A stretch of DNA of 13,197 nucleotides from Verrucomicrobiales bacterium (GTDB lineage Bacteria > Verrucomicrobiota > Verrucomicrobiia > Verrucomicrobiales > Akkermansiaceae): assembly GCA_003483645.1 (NCBI GenBank), contig DMYM01000111.1:1068-14264 (forward strand), given 5' to 3'. The position numbers and the translations under genes were made by a program. Below are positions 1 through 7,182 of this stretch, one piece after another; positions within the stretch are counted from its first letter, which is position 1; each line of letters begins with the position of its first letter. Under the pieces are notes generated by a model. The model saw only the letters and a list, made by a program, of their open reading frames with translations. It was not told the origin of the DNA and ran no database searches.

Positions 1-1
1 C

Positions 2-79
2 AACTGGGTGTGGAGTCCCCAGGGTGCGGTCAACATGCACCTGCCGGCGCGGTGGGGTGAGGTGGTGTTCAGTGAGTAG
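2..79 (+). CDS. C-terminal end of a carbohydrate-binding family 9-like protein (partial)
   Basis: Reading from base 2, an open frame of 25 codons ends at TAG (77-79). It contains the stretch NWVWSPQGAVNMHLPARWG followed by EVVFSE. From memory, NWVWSPQG-x-xNMH-x-P-x-xWG-x-V-x-FS is the usual closing motif of CBM9-like extracellular proteins (family 9-like carbohydrate-binding domain), common in Planctomycetota, Verrucomicrobiota and Bacteroidota. Those proteins are usually secreted and often sit near polysaccharide-degradation genes. The start and most of the gene lie to the left of the window, so a signal peptide, other domains and the true length cannot be judged. The assignment rests on one short motif. 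Confidence 0.7.
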   Translation, partial: NWVWSPQGAVNMHLPARWGEVVFSE

Positions 80-129
80 TAGAGGGTGTCGATTCCGATG
101 CCGTGGTTGCCGTAGCCCGGGGGATTCCT

Positions 130-196
130 GAAGGGGCAGGCTTCCTCGTCGCACCTCCGTCACGAAGTCTTGATAAGTGCCTGCTTCCTTCGCAGG
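130..196 (+). other. Leader with two mutually exclusive hairpins upstream of the DUF455/ATP-grasp gene
   Basis: A compact hairpin CCTGC (180-184) / GCAGG (192-196) with a 7-nt loop ends 2 nt before the putative ribosome site GAGG (199-202). The same CCTGC segment could instead pair, within 179-191, with 130-141: 12 base pairs, two of them G-U, with one bulged C. The two foldings exclude each other. This is read by eye only, and GC-rich DNA often yields such pairings by chance. The rest of 80-206 shows no convincing promoter. Confidence 0.25.
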
Positions 197-206
197 TTGA
201 GGCATC

Positions 207-2141
207 ATGAAGGTGCGGGAGATCGCGGAACGCATTCTCTTCGGGACTACCCTGGAGGAGAAGCTCGCCCCGCCACCCCCGGGGGTGAGTGATGACGATC
301 GAGGAGGCCCGATCACTACTCCGGAAGCGCCGGTCCGGCCGGAGGAACTGAGGTTGCGGCGTGATGGCGTCCGGGCCGAGTTTCCCGGAACGGTGGGACT
401 TGAGGACGAGGAGCAGCGAGGAAGGTTGCTGCATTTCTTTGCCAATCACGAATTGCTGGCGACCGAACTGATGGCCCTGGTTCTGCTGAAGTTTCCCGAG
501 GCGCCGGCTGAGTTCCGGGCCGGGGTGCTGCAGACCATGAAGGAGGAACAGATGCACACCAAGCTCTACCTGAAGCGGATGGCCGACTGCGGAGTGGAGT
601 TCGGAGACCTTCCGGTCAACGGGTTCTTCTGGAATACAGTCTCCACCATGACTACTCCGCTCGACTACGTCACCCGGCTTTCGCTGACTTTTGAACAGGC
701 CAATCTCGATTATGCACGGGGCTACGCCGAAGTATTTGCCGAGGCGGGAGATCTGGAGACTGCAGCGATCCTGGAGCGGATCTATCGCGACGAGATCGGA
801 CACGTGAGTTACGGGTTGAAATGGTTCCGCAGGTGGAAGAGGGAAGGTTCGGACTGGCGGAGGTTCGTGACCGGCCTGCACCTGCCTCTCTCGGCTGCAC
901 GGGCCAAGGGAGCATTCTCGTTCAACGAGGAGGGCCGCCGGGGGGCTGGACTCGACGAGGAGTTCATCCGGGAGTTGCGGGTCTATGCGCAATCGAAAGG
1001 GCGAACGCCGAATGTCTTCTGGTTCAACCCCGGGGCGGAGGAGAGCCTGGTTTCGTCAGGGGCTGCGTCCACCCGGGCAGCCCGGCAGATGGAGTGCGAC
1101 CTGGCACTGCTGCCGGCCTACCTGGCCCGTCACGAAGATGTCGTGATCGTGCCCGAGATGCCCCCCACCGCTTTTCTCACCCAGTTGCTGGATGCCGGGA
1201 TTGAGCTGCCGGAGATTGTCTCTGCCGACCGCGTTCCCGAGATCGGGGAGCGCAAGCTGCACGAGCTGCGTCCCTGGGCGCGGACTCCGGATGCCCAGCC
1301 CATGATCGACAAACTGGGGAGGGATTGTCCCCAGGCGCGGCGGGAGTTGTTTTCCAAGGCGCTGCATGCAGGGTTTCTGCGGAGCCTGCTGGAAAGTGCC
1401 TCCAACCCGATGCTCTGCCCCCCCGAGTGTGTCGGAGAAACGGTCTGCTCGACGGGTGCAGTAGAGACCTGGATGGAGTCCTCATCATTTCCTGAGTGTG
1501 TGGTGAAGGCCCCGTTCAGCACGGCAGGACGGGACCGGGTGATCTGCAGGGTCGCGGAGGGAGTCCCGGCCGGGTTGCAGGCGCGCATCGGGGACATGAT
1601 CGACAGGCAGGGGGAACTGGTCATCGAACCGTGGCTGCAGCGTCTCGTCGACTTTTCGGTGCACTACGATATGGCCGACGGTGAATTGAGGAGGAGAGGA
1701 CTGGTGGTGGTGGAAAACACGGACCGGGGACAGTTTCGGCGTGCCACCGTAGCGGATCGCTTCACCGATTTTCTGGAGGAGGAGGTGCGGCCTCTCCTCT
1801 TCGAAGGGGCCTCCCGGCGCGGACATCTCATCGATTTCCTGGAGGATGTCCTGGAGCCGGGCCTGGCGTCCCTGTTGGGGAAGCATCACTACACCGGACC
1901 AGTGGGCCTGGATGCCTTCCTCTACCAGGACCGCGAAGGGGCGGTGCGGTGGAAACCGGTGGTGGAGATTAATCCGCGTTACACCATGGGCCGGGTGGCC
2001 CTGGAACTGGCCCGCTTTACGCCTTCTCATGCGCAGACTTCTCTCACCATTGCGCCGGTGGGCAAGGGCCCTCCGGGTGCGCTGTGCCTGACACCGTGCT
2101 TTGCGGAGACCCGGTGGGCTGCCTTCCTGAGTGGGAAGTGA
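207..2141 (+). CDS. DUF455 ferritin-like di-iron domain fused to an ATP-grasp domain
   Basis: 644-residue cytoplasmic protein without signal peptide or membrane segment. Residues 1-22 (REIAERILFG, LEEKL) match the usual N-terminus of DUF455 proteins (PF04305, ferritin-like clan). Residues about 65-235 form the helical di-iron domain: E82, E114-x-x-H117, E163 and E196-x-x-H199 make a complete set of carboxylate/histidine ligands. Residues about 268-390 resemble a pre-ATP-grasp region (NVFWFNPGAEESL). About 395-610 look like an ATP-grasp fold: K434 in VVKAPFSTAGRDR, E474 in VIEPWLQ, D569 in GPVGLDAF, and E587/N589 in the Mg-binding EINPR. The start is ATG 207 with GAGG at 199-202. DUF455 function is not established, to my knowledge. 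MiaE-like hydroxylation is a structural analogy; the ATP-grasp half would be expected to form an acyl-phosphate and ligate an amine or thiol. Substrates are unknown. The domain calls are firm, the joint function is inference. Confidence 0.82.
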   Translation: MKVREIAERILFGTTLEEKLAPPPPGVSDDDRGGPITTPEAPVRPEELRLRRDGVRAEFPGTVGLEDEEQRGRLLHFFANHELLATELMALVLLKFPEAPAEFRAGVLQTMKEEQMHTKLYLKRMADCGVEFGDLPVNGFFWNTVSTMTTPLDYVTRLSLTFEQANLDYARGYAEVFAEAGDLETAAILERIYRDEIGHVSYGLKWFRRWKREGSDWRRFVTGLHLPLSAARAKGAFSFNEEGRRGAGLDEEFIRELRVYAQSKGRTPNVFWFNPGAEESLVSSGAASTRAARQMECDLALLPAYLARHEDVVIVPEMPPTAFLTQLLDAGIELPEIVSADRVPEIGERKLHELRPWARTPDAQPMIDKLGRDCPQARRELFSKALHAGFLRSLLESASNPMLCPPECVGETVCSTGAVETWMESSSFPECVVKAPFSTAGRDRVICRVAEGVPAGLQARIGDMIDRQGELVIEPWLQRLVDFSVHYDMADGELRRRGLVVVENTDRGQFRRATVADRFTDFLEEEVRPLLFEGASRRGHLIDFLEDVLEPGLASLLGKHHYTGPVGLDAFLYQDREGAVRWKPVVEINPRYTMGRVALELARFTPSHAQTSLTIAPVGKGPPGALCLTPCFAETRWAAFLSGK

Positions 2142-2194
2142 GCGCTGGGGGAGGTGTGGCGGGTTGTGGGCATGAGGGAGCCCTGCTCTATGGA

Positions 2195-2225
2195 TTAAGT
2201 TTCCCGTTATTCGTCCGCGTAGAAT
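2195..2225 (+). promoter_or_regulatory. Weak candidate promoter for the hydrolase-ceramidase operon
   Basis: TAGAAT (2220-2225) is a good -10 match 39 bp before the ATG at 2265. The only -35-like hexamer is TTAAGT (2195-2200), 19 bp away and poor. The 123-bp gap from 2142 to 2264 holds nothing else I can identify. Confidence 0.22.
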
Positions 2226-2264
2226 CCTCTCCCAATCCCGGGATCGTCATTCTAGCGTGCCTGG

Positions 2265-4580
2265 ATGAGACGATTGTTGATGACCGGGATCTGCATGTGC
2301 GCCACGGTTTCGGCGCAGGAAAATCCGGCCTGGCCGATGCTCAAGCCCGTGATCGAGCAAAAGGCCCTGCCCGGAACGAAGCTTCTGGAAGCCGGAGGTG
2401 ACCTGTCCATTGCAATGGTGGAGGGGGTCGATCGTTTCCTCGATGCGGAGATCGCGAAAGTCATGCAGGAGAGGGGACAGGGAACGCGGCAGGATCTGGC
2501 ACGGATTTTGGGGATGCCACGGGATGGTAATCCCACGGAGAACGGTTTTGAGCACACCGGCCAACGGTGGGGGCCAATTGGAAAAGGACGCAACTACACG
2601 GTCCGGAATGTGCAATGGGAAACCATCGGCGGAACCGAGGCGACAGGCTTGTTATTTGAGCCGGATGGGGCGCAACCGCTTGTTGACATTATCGCTCTTC
2701 CTGATGCCGACCAGGATCCGGAAGAACTCGGCGGCATCGAGCCCTGGAACAAGAGCCAGCGCACTCATCCCTATGCGGCCGAGATGGCTCTGGCCGGTTG
2801 CCGGGTCCTGGTTCCCGTCCTGATCAAGCGGAGCGAGCACCATGCCATGCCAATGCGGGAGTGGTTGCACCGGGTGGCGTGGGAACTGGGCCGGACCCTG
2901 GCGGGATACGAAGTGCACAAGATTCTGGCCGCAGTCGATTGCTTCCGAAATGGCAATCCGGGCCTGTCGGGCCGGAGCACGAGCGGGAAGGTCGCGGTGG
3001 TCGGTTGGGGGGAGGGTGGACGCCTTGCCCTTTATGCCGCGGCCCTCGACGAACGTCTCGATGGCGCGTTGGTGAGTGGTTATTTCGGACCTCGCGGCCG
3101 CGTCTGGGATGAGCCCGCTGATCGAACGGTATTCGGATTGCTGCGGGGGCACCCGGATGCCGGGATTGCCCGCCTGATCCTGCCGAGGGCGCTGGTGATC
3201 GAAACAGGCCATTTTCCTGATTACGGCTTCCGGCTTGATGCCGGGGGCGTTCCACAACGTCTCCGTACCGGGGCGGGCAAGCGGGGCAAGCCGGGGAAGT
3301 TGCTGAGCCCCTCACTGGACGCTGTGCGGTCGGAGGCCGCACGCGTCGGGGGCGGGGGAGTGATAATTCAAGCCACCCAGCGTGCCGGCGAGCGAAAGAG
3401 CTGGCTGGGGCTCCTGGAGAAGATGGGAGTGAAGGTTCCTCCCGGCAACCTCTCAACTTCCGGGCCTGGCTGGGTGCCCGTCAAGCCGCTGCAGACTCCG
3501 GAGCTGATCAGCAGGCGTCACATGCAACAGGTCCAGGCCATCGAGCGGCACAACCAACGGGCCCTGATCGATTCGGAGGGTGTGCGCAACGGGCTGTTCA
3601 GGGGTGTAAAGCTGGACAGCGTGCGAAATTACGAAGGGAGCATCGCCGCTCTCCGGGAGAAATTCAGCAAGGAGGTGATCGGTGAGTTTGAGAGTCTGCA
3701 GAAGCTGGCCGCGGCCAATCCGCACACGAGGATCTTTCAGGAGGGACCGAAGACGATCAGTTACGAAGTGATGCTCGACGTGCAGGGAGAGGTAAAGGCT
3801 TACGGGATCCTGACCTTGCCCAAGGGGATGAAGCTTGATGGTTCGGAGAAGCGACCGGTGGTGGTGTGCCAGCACGGGTTGGAGGGGCGCCCGCAGTCGA
3901 CGGTGGGCGAGCAGGACCACCATTACTACAAGGCCTTTGCGACCCGTCTGGCGGAGCGCGGATTTGTAACCTTTGCCCCGCAGAACCTCTACCTGGGCCA
4001 GGACCTGTTCCGCATCCTGCAGTTCAAGGCCAATGCCGTAGGCTGCACCCTGTTTTCGGTGATGGTCCCCCAGCATCGCCAGATCACCGACTGGCTGGCG
4101 GGCCTGCCCTTCGTTGATGCCGACCGGATTGGTTTCTACGGCCTGAGCTATGGGGGCAAGTCCGCCATGCGGATTCCTCCCCTGGTGGATCGCTATTGCC
4201 TCTCGATCTGCTCGGCCGACTTCAACGAGTGGGTCTGGAAGAATGCGGCTACCGATCCTCTCGCACTGCGCCACAGCTACGCCAACAAGGGGGAGTACGA
4301 AATCTTCGAGTTCGATCTGGGAGGCACCTTCAACTATTTCGAAATGGCGGCGCTCATCTGTCCGCGACCGTTCATGGTGGAGCGGGGACATTTTGACGGA
4401 GTGGCGCCGGACAAGACGGTGGCCTATGAGTTCGCCAAGGTACGCTTTCTCTATGCCGCGCGACTGGGTCTTGGAGACCGGACGGAGATCGAGTGGTTCG
4501 TAGGGCCGCATACCATCAACGGCAGGAAGACCTACGAGTTCCTTCACCGGCATTTGGAGTGGCCGGGACCTGCGAAGTGA
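2265..4580 (+). CDS. Secreted two-domain alpha/beta-hydrolase (dienelactone hydrolase / acetyl xylan esterase-like)
   Basis: 771 residues with a short signal peptide (RR, then a hydrophobic run, cleavage likely after TVSA at residue 17), so periplasmic or exported. Two alpha/beta-hydrolase units are in tandem. The N-terminal unit (about 110-390) has a VVGWGEGGRLALY elbow in which the nucleophile position is Gly249, so it is probably non-catalytic. The C-terminal unit (about 485-765) has PVVVCQHG, the elbow GLSYGG with Ser628, a likely acid Asp711 in RGHFDG and His749 in VGPHT. That is a complete triad of the dienelactone hydrolase/AXE1-like type. ATG 2265 is the first start after the in-frame stop at 2253; no clear ribosome site precedes it. 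The ceramidase-like gene starts 17 bp downstream, suggesting co-transcription. An esterase acting on acylated glycans or lipids is plausible; the substrate is not readable from sequence. Confidence 0.82.
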   Translation: MRRLLMTGICMCATVSAQENPAWPMLKPVIEQKALPGTKLLEAGGDLSIAMVEGVDRFLDAEIAKVMQERGQGTRQDLARILGMPRDGNPTENGFEHTGQRWGPIGKGRNYTVRNVQWETIGGTEATGLLFEPDGAQPLVDIIALPDADQDPEELGGIEPWNKSQRTHPYAAEMALAGCRVLVPVLIKRSEHHAMPMREWLHRVAWELGRTLAGYEVHKILAAVDCFRNGNPGLSGRSTSGKVAVVGWGEGGRLALYAAALDERLDGALVSGYFGPRGRVWDEPADRTVFGLLRGHPDAGIARLILPRALVIETGHFPDYGFRLDAGGVPQRLRTGAGKRGKPGKLLSPSLDAVRSEAARVGGGGVIIQATQRAGERKSWLGLLEKMGVKVPPGNLSTSGPGWVPVKPLQTPELISRRHMQQVQAIERHNQRALIDSEGVRNGLFRGVKLDSVRNYEGSIAALREKFSKEVIGEFESLQKLAAANPHTRIFQEGPKTISYEVMLDVQGEVKAYGILTLPKGMKLDGSEKRPVVVCQHGLEGRPQSTVGEQDHHYYKAFATRLAERGFVTFAPQNLYLGQDLFRILQFKANAVGCTLFSVMVPQHRQITDWLAGLPFVDADRIGFYGLSYGGKSAMRIPPLVDRYCLSICSADFNEWVWKNAATDPLALRHSYANKGEYEIFEFDLGGTFNYFEMAALICPRPFMVERGHFDGVAPDKTVAYEFAKVRFLYAARLGLGDRTEIEWFVGPHTINGRKTYEFLHRHLEWPGPAK

Positions 4581-4597
4581 TTGATGATGGCGGAGTG

Positions 4598-6067
4598 ATG
4601 AGTGTTGATGTTCGAACAAGCCTGCGGTTTGTGGCATTGGGGTCCGTTCTGGCAGGGCCGGTCCAGGCTCTTGACGTGGGCTTTGGGGAGGTGGACATCA
4701 CCCCGAAGCTGGGCGGCGAGGAGAAGGTCTGGCTGGCGGGTTACGGGACGGGTCGGCAGGCGGCGGGGGTGCATGATCCCCTGATGGCGAGATGCGTGGT
4801 GCTGGAAGAGGGCAGGACGAGGATCGCGCTGGTGTCGGTGGACCTGGTGGGTCTGCAGTTTCCCGCGGTTCAGGAAATCCGCAGACAGCTCCCGGAATTC
4901 ACTTATGTGCTCGTTTCCTCAACCCACAATCACGAGGGGCCCGATGTGGTTGGAATGTGGGGGCGCAATCAGTTTTCCTACGGAGTGAATGACGACTACG
5001 TGGCGGAGGTGGTGCGCAGGTGCAGGGAGCTGGTAAAGAGCACGGCACGGGCGACGGTGAAGGATGTAAGGGTGTCCTATGGAACGGCGGAGGACAGGAA
5101 CCTGTTGAAGGATTCCCGTCAGCCAACCGTGTTTGACGCGGTCCTGCGTGTGCTGGTTTTCTCAAGGAAGAACGGTGAGAAGGCGGGCTTGCTCGTGCAG
5201 TGGAATTCACACCCGGAGGCGATGGGTTCGAAGAACAAGCTGATCACCGCGGACTTTCCGTGGGCCACAGTGCGCGAGTTGAAGAAGAATTACGAGTGTC
5301 CGGTGGCTTACTTTACGGGAACAGTTGGTGGCCTGATGGCACCTCCGGTCGGGCCGACGACCTTCGAGTATACCGAGAAGCATGGCATCGAAGTGGCGGG
5401 GTTGGCGGCGCAGGCGATTGAGGCCGCGGAACCACTCGAGCTGACGCCCATGAAGGTGCAGGCGCAGTTGATTTACATCCCGGTCACCAACCGGCTCTAT
5501 CGCCTGGGACTGTCGATGAGGGTGCTGCGGCGGTCGGGATTTGTCTCCACGGGAGATCCTTACCGGAAAGGGCAGGCGATGAGTGCGAAGATCTCGGATC
5601 AGCTCATGACCATCGAGACCGAGGTGGCCCGCCTGCAACTCGGGGAGCTCTCACTGGCAGCCATTCCGGGAGAACTTTACCCCGAACTCGTTTACGGGGA
5701 ATTCCAGGAACCGGCCGATCCAGCGGCGGACTTTCCTGAAGCCGCCCTTGAGCCAACCATCGCAGAGACGCTGGGTGAAGGAAAGTGGATGCTCTTCGGG
5801 TTGGCCAATGACGAAGTGGGCTATCTCATTCCGAAGCGGCAGTGGGATGCCAGGAAGCCGTTTGCTTATGGCAGGAAGAAGTCGCAGTACGGAGAGGCAA
5901 ACTCCTGTGGACCGGAGGCGGCTGCTGTCGTGATGAAGGGTTTTGCGAGGTGTGTCGCGGGACAGCAGGGGAGCTTGCAGGCCGGAGAGGCCAGCAAGAA
6001 GGGTCCGGGTGGAGAAGCGGATCCGGAGGCAGGAAAGTCGAAAGCAGGGGGCGGGAAACAGGATTAA
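4598..6067 (+). CDS. Secreted neutral/alkaline ceramidase-like metallohydrolase
   Basis: 489 residues from ATG 4598. The frame opens at 4493, but the upstream part overlaps the preceding gene, and a signal peptide (TSLRFVALGSVLAGPVQA, cleavage near residue 24) begins just after 4598. GTG 4595 is an alternative start; GGAG lies at 4592-4595. The mature protein follows the bacterial 'neutral/alkaline non-lysosomal ceramidase N-terminal domain' family (PF04734): FGEVDITP, LAGYGTGR, HDPLMARCVVL, SSTHNHEGPD, WNSHPEAMGS, GTVGGLM. By analogy with Pseudomonas ceramidase, zinc ligands would be H110, H205, E359 (IPGELYPEL) and Y409 (NDEVGYLIP). True ceramidases are longer and add a C-terminal immunoglobulin-like domain that is absent here, so ceramide need not be the substrate. 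About 35 C-terminal residues are a Gly/Lys/Glu-rich low-complexity tail. The 17-bp gap to the upstream hydrolase implies one operon. Confidence 0.82.
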   Translation: MSVDVRTSLRFVALGSVLAGPVQALDVGFGEVDITPKLGGEEKVWLAGYGTGRQAAGVHDPLMARCVVLEEGRTRIALVSVDLVGLQFPAVQEIRRQLPEFTYVLVSSTHNHEGPDVVGMWGRNQFSYGVNDDYVAEVVRRCRELVKSTARATVKDVRVSYGTAEDRNLLKDSRQPTVFDAVLRVLVFSRKNGEKAGLLVQWNSHPEAMGSKNKLITADFPWATVRELKKNYECPVAYFTGTVGGLMAPPVGPTTFEYTEKHGIEVAGLAAQAIEAAEPLELTPMKVQAQLIYIPVTNRLYRLGLSMRVLRRSGFVSTGDPYRKGQAMSAKISDQLMTIETEVARLQLGELSLAAIPGELYPELVYGEFQEPADPAADFPEAALEPTIAETLGEGKWMLFGLANDEVGYLIPKRQWDARKPFAYGRKKSQYGEANSCGPEAAAVVMKGFARCVAGQQGSLQAGEASKKGPGGEADPEAGKSKAGGGKQD

Positions 6068-6129
6068 AGGGGGCTTTTGGCGGGGACGATCTCCAGAGGT
6101 GAGATTTTCTGATCACCTGTCGCCGTCTC

Positions 6130-6158
6130 TTATCACATAAATCTCTGAGTTTTATAGT
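6130..6158 (+). promoter_or_regulatory. Sigma70-like promoter for hflKC
   Basis: TTATCA (6130-6135) and TATAGT (6153-6158) are separated by exactly 17 bp in an AT-rich patch of an otherwise GC-rich sequence. Transcription would begin near 6165, giving a leader of about 28 nt before ATG 6193. No strong Shine-Dalgarno sequence lies directly before that ATG. This is the best promoter match in the window. Confidence 0.45.
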
Positions 6159-6192
6159 GGCTGCGAGGTGCTGAGGCTGTATTCTCCCAGTT

Positions 6193-7182
6193 ATGTTAGA
6201 GATCGATATAGGAGGGAAAAAGGTTCAGCTGGACTTCCCTGAGATCAAGGCACGCTTTGTGTTGACGGGAATTGTGATCGTGTTCATCGCAGTTGGATTA
6301 CTGACCTCATTTTATACGGTGCAGGCGGATGAGCACGGTGTTGTCCTGCGCTTCGGGAAGTATGAAAAAACAGAAGAGCCAGGGCTTCATTTCAAACTGC
6401 CGTTCTTCATCGACAGGGTGGAGAAGGTGGAAGTCCTGCGCCAGATGAAGCAGGAATTCGGATTTGGAACGAGGGGAAACACCAATCCCAACCAGTATTC
6501 GGGGGACTCGGACCAGGAGCAGGAGAAGAAGATGGTGACCGGTGATCTGAATGCCGCACGCGTTGAATGGGTGGTGCAGTATCGTATTGGGAAACCAAAG
6601 GAGTACCTCTTCAACGTGCGTAATGCGGATGATACCCTGCGACATGCATCCGAGTCCGTGATGCGTGAAGTGGTGGGGGACCGGACGGTGGATGAGGTTA
6701 TCACGATTGGACGTCAGGAGATTGAAAGTGAAAGCTTTCGGAAACTGCAGAGTCTGGTCAACAAGTACGAAATGGGTATCAGTATCGACCAGGTCCAGCT
6801 CAAGAACGTCAAACCCCCGCTGGAGGTGGAAGAATCCTTCAATGAGGTCAACCGGGCGGAACAGGAACGTGCCACCGCCGTCAATGTTGCCAACGGGGAG
6901 TATAACAAGAAAATCCCGAAGGCGAGGGGAGAGGCAGAAAGAGCGGTCAGTGTGGCCGAGGGTTACGCCACCAAGCGGGTCAATGAGGCAGAGGGAGACG
7001 CGACCCGGTTTGAAGCTCTCTTGAAAGCCTACCAGGAGGCCCCGGAGGTCACGCGACGGCGCATGTATCTGGAGACGATGCAGGAGGTGATGCCGCTGCT
7101 GGAGCGGAAGATTATCATGGATGAGGCAGGGCAGCAGATCCTTCCTCTGCTGCAGTTGAACCAGGGAGGAGTCCAACGATGA
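6193..7182 (+). CDS. hflK: HflK, SPFH-family modulator of the FtsH protease
   Basis: 329 residues. One transmembrane helix at about 21-40, preceded by a short cytoplasmic segment, anchors an SPFH/prohibitin domain (about 41-225) that should lie on the periplasmic side. Family marks are VLRFGKYEKTEEPGLHFKLP, GDLNAARVEWVVQYRI, YLFNVRN and the HflK signature NVKPPLEVEESFNEVNRAEQER (around 205-226). A long charged, Ala/Glu-rich helix follows (about 218-285), as in proteins that build the HflKC cage. The protein is shorter than E. coli HflK (419 residues), chiefly because it lacks the Gly-rich N-terminal extension. With HflC it should assemble around membrane-bound FtsH and limit its access to substrates. 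The stop codon overlaps the hflC start (ATGA), indicating translational coupling. No ftsH is present here. Confidence 0.92.
   Translation: MLEIDIGGKKVQLDFPEIKARFVLTGIVIVFIAVGLLTSFYTVQADEHGVVLRFGKYEKTEEPGLHFKLPFFIDRVEKVEVLRQMKQEFGFGTRGNTNPNQYSGDSDQEQEKKMVTGDLNAARVEWVVQYRIGKPKEYLFNVRNADDTLRHASESVMREVVGDRTVDEVITIGRQEIESESFRKLQSLVNKYEMGISIDQVQLKNVKPPLEVEESFNEVNRAEQERATAVNVANGEYNKKIPKARGEAERAVSVAEGYATKRVNEAEGDATRFEALLKAYQEAPEVTRRRMYLETMQEVMPLLERKIIMDEAGQQILPLLQLNQGGVQR

Noticed and set aside
69..992. 307-residue open frame on the minus strand
   Set aside because: Antisense to the DUF455 domain, and its C-terminal part overlaps the CBM9-like gene end; composition is Pro/Arg/Gln-rich as expected for a shadow frame.
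4493..4597. 35-codon upstream extension of the ceramidase-like gene
   Set aside because: It overlaps the preceding gene, lacks family similarity, and would bury the signal peptide that starts just after ATG 4598.
3453..4637. 394-residue open frame on the minus strand
   Set aside because: It is fully antisense to the double hydrolase, which shows clear domains and catalytic motifs; the minus frame has no recognisable motif and reflects GC-rich third-position bias.
6460..6540. Hydrophilic Asn/Gln/Asp-rich insertion in HflK as an anomaly
   Set aside because: HflK proteins outside Enterobacteria commonly have a variable polar loop between the EFGF motif and the TGDLN motif, so it is within family variation.
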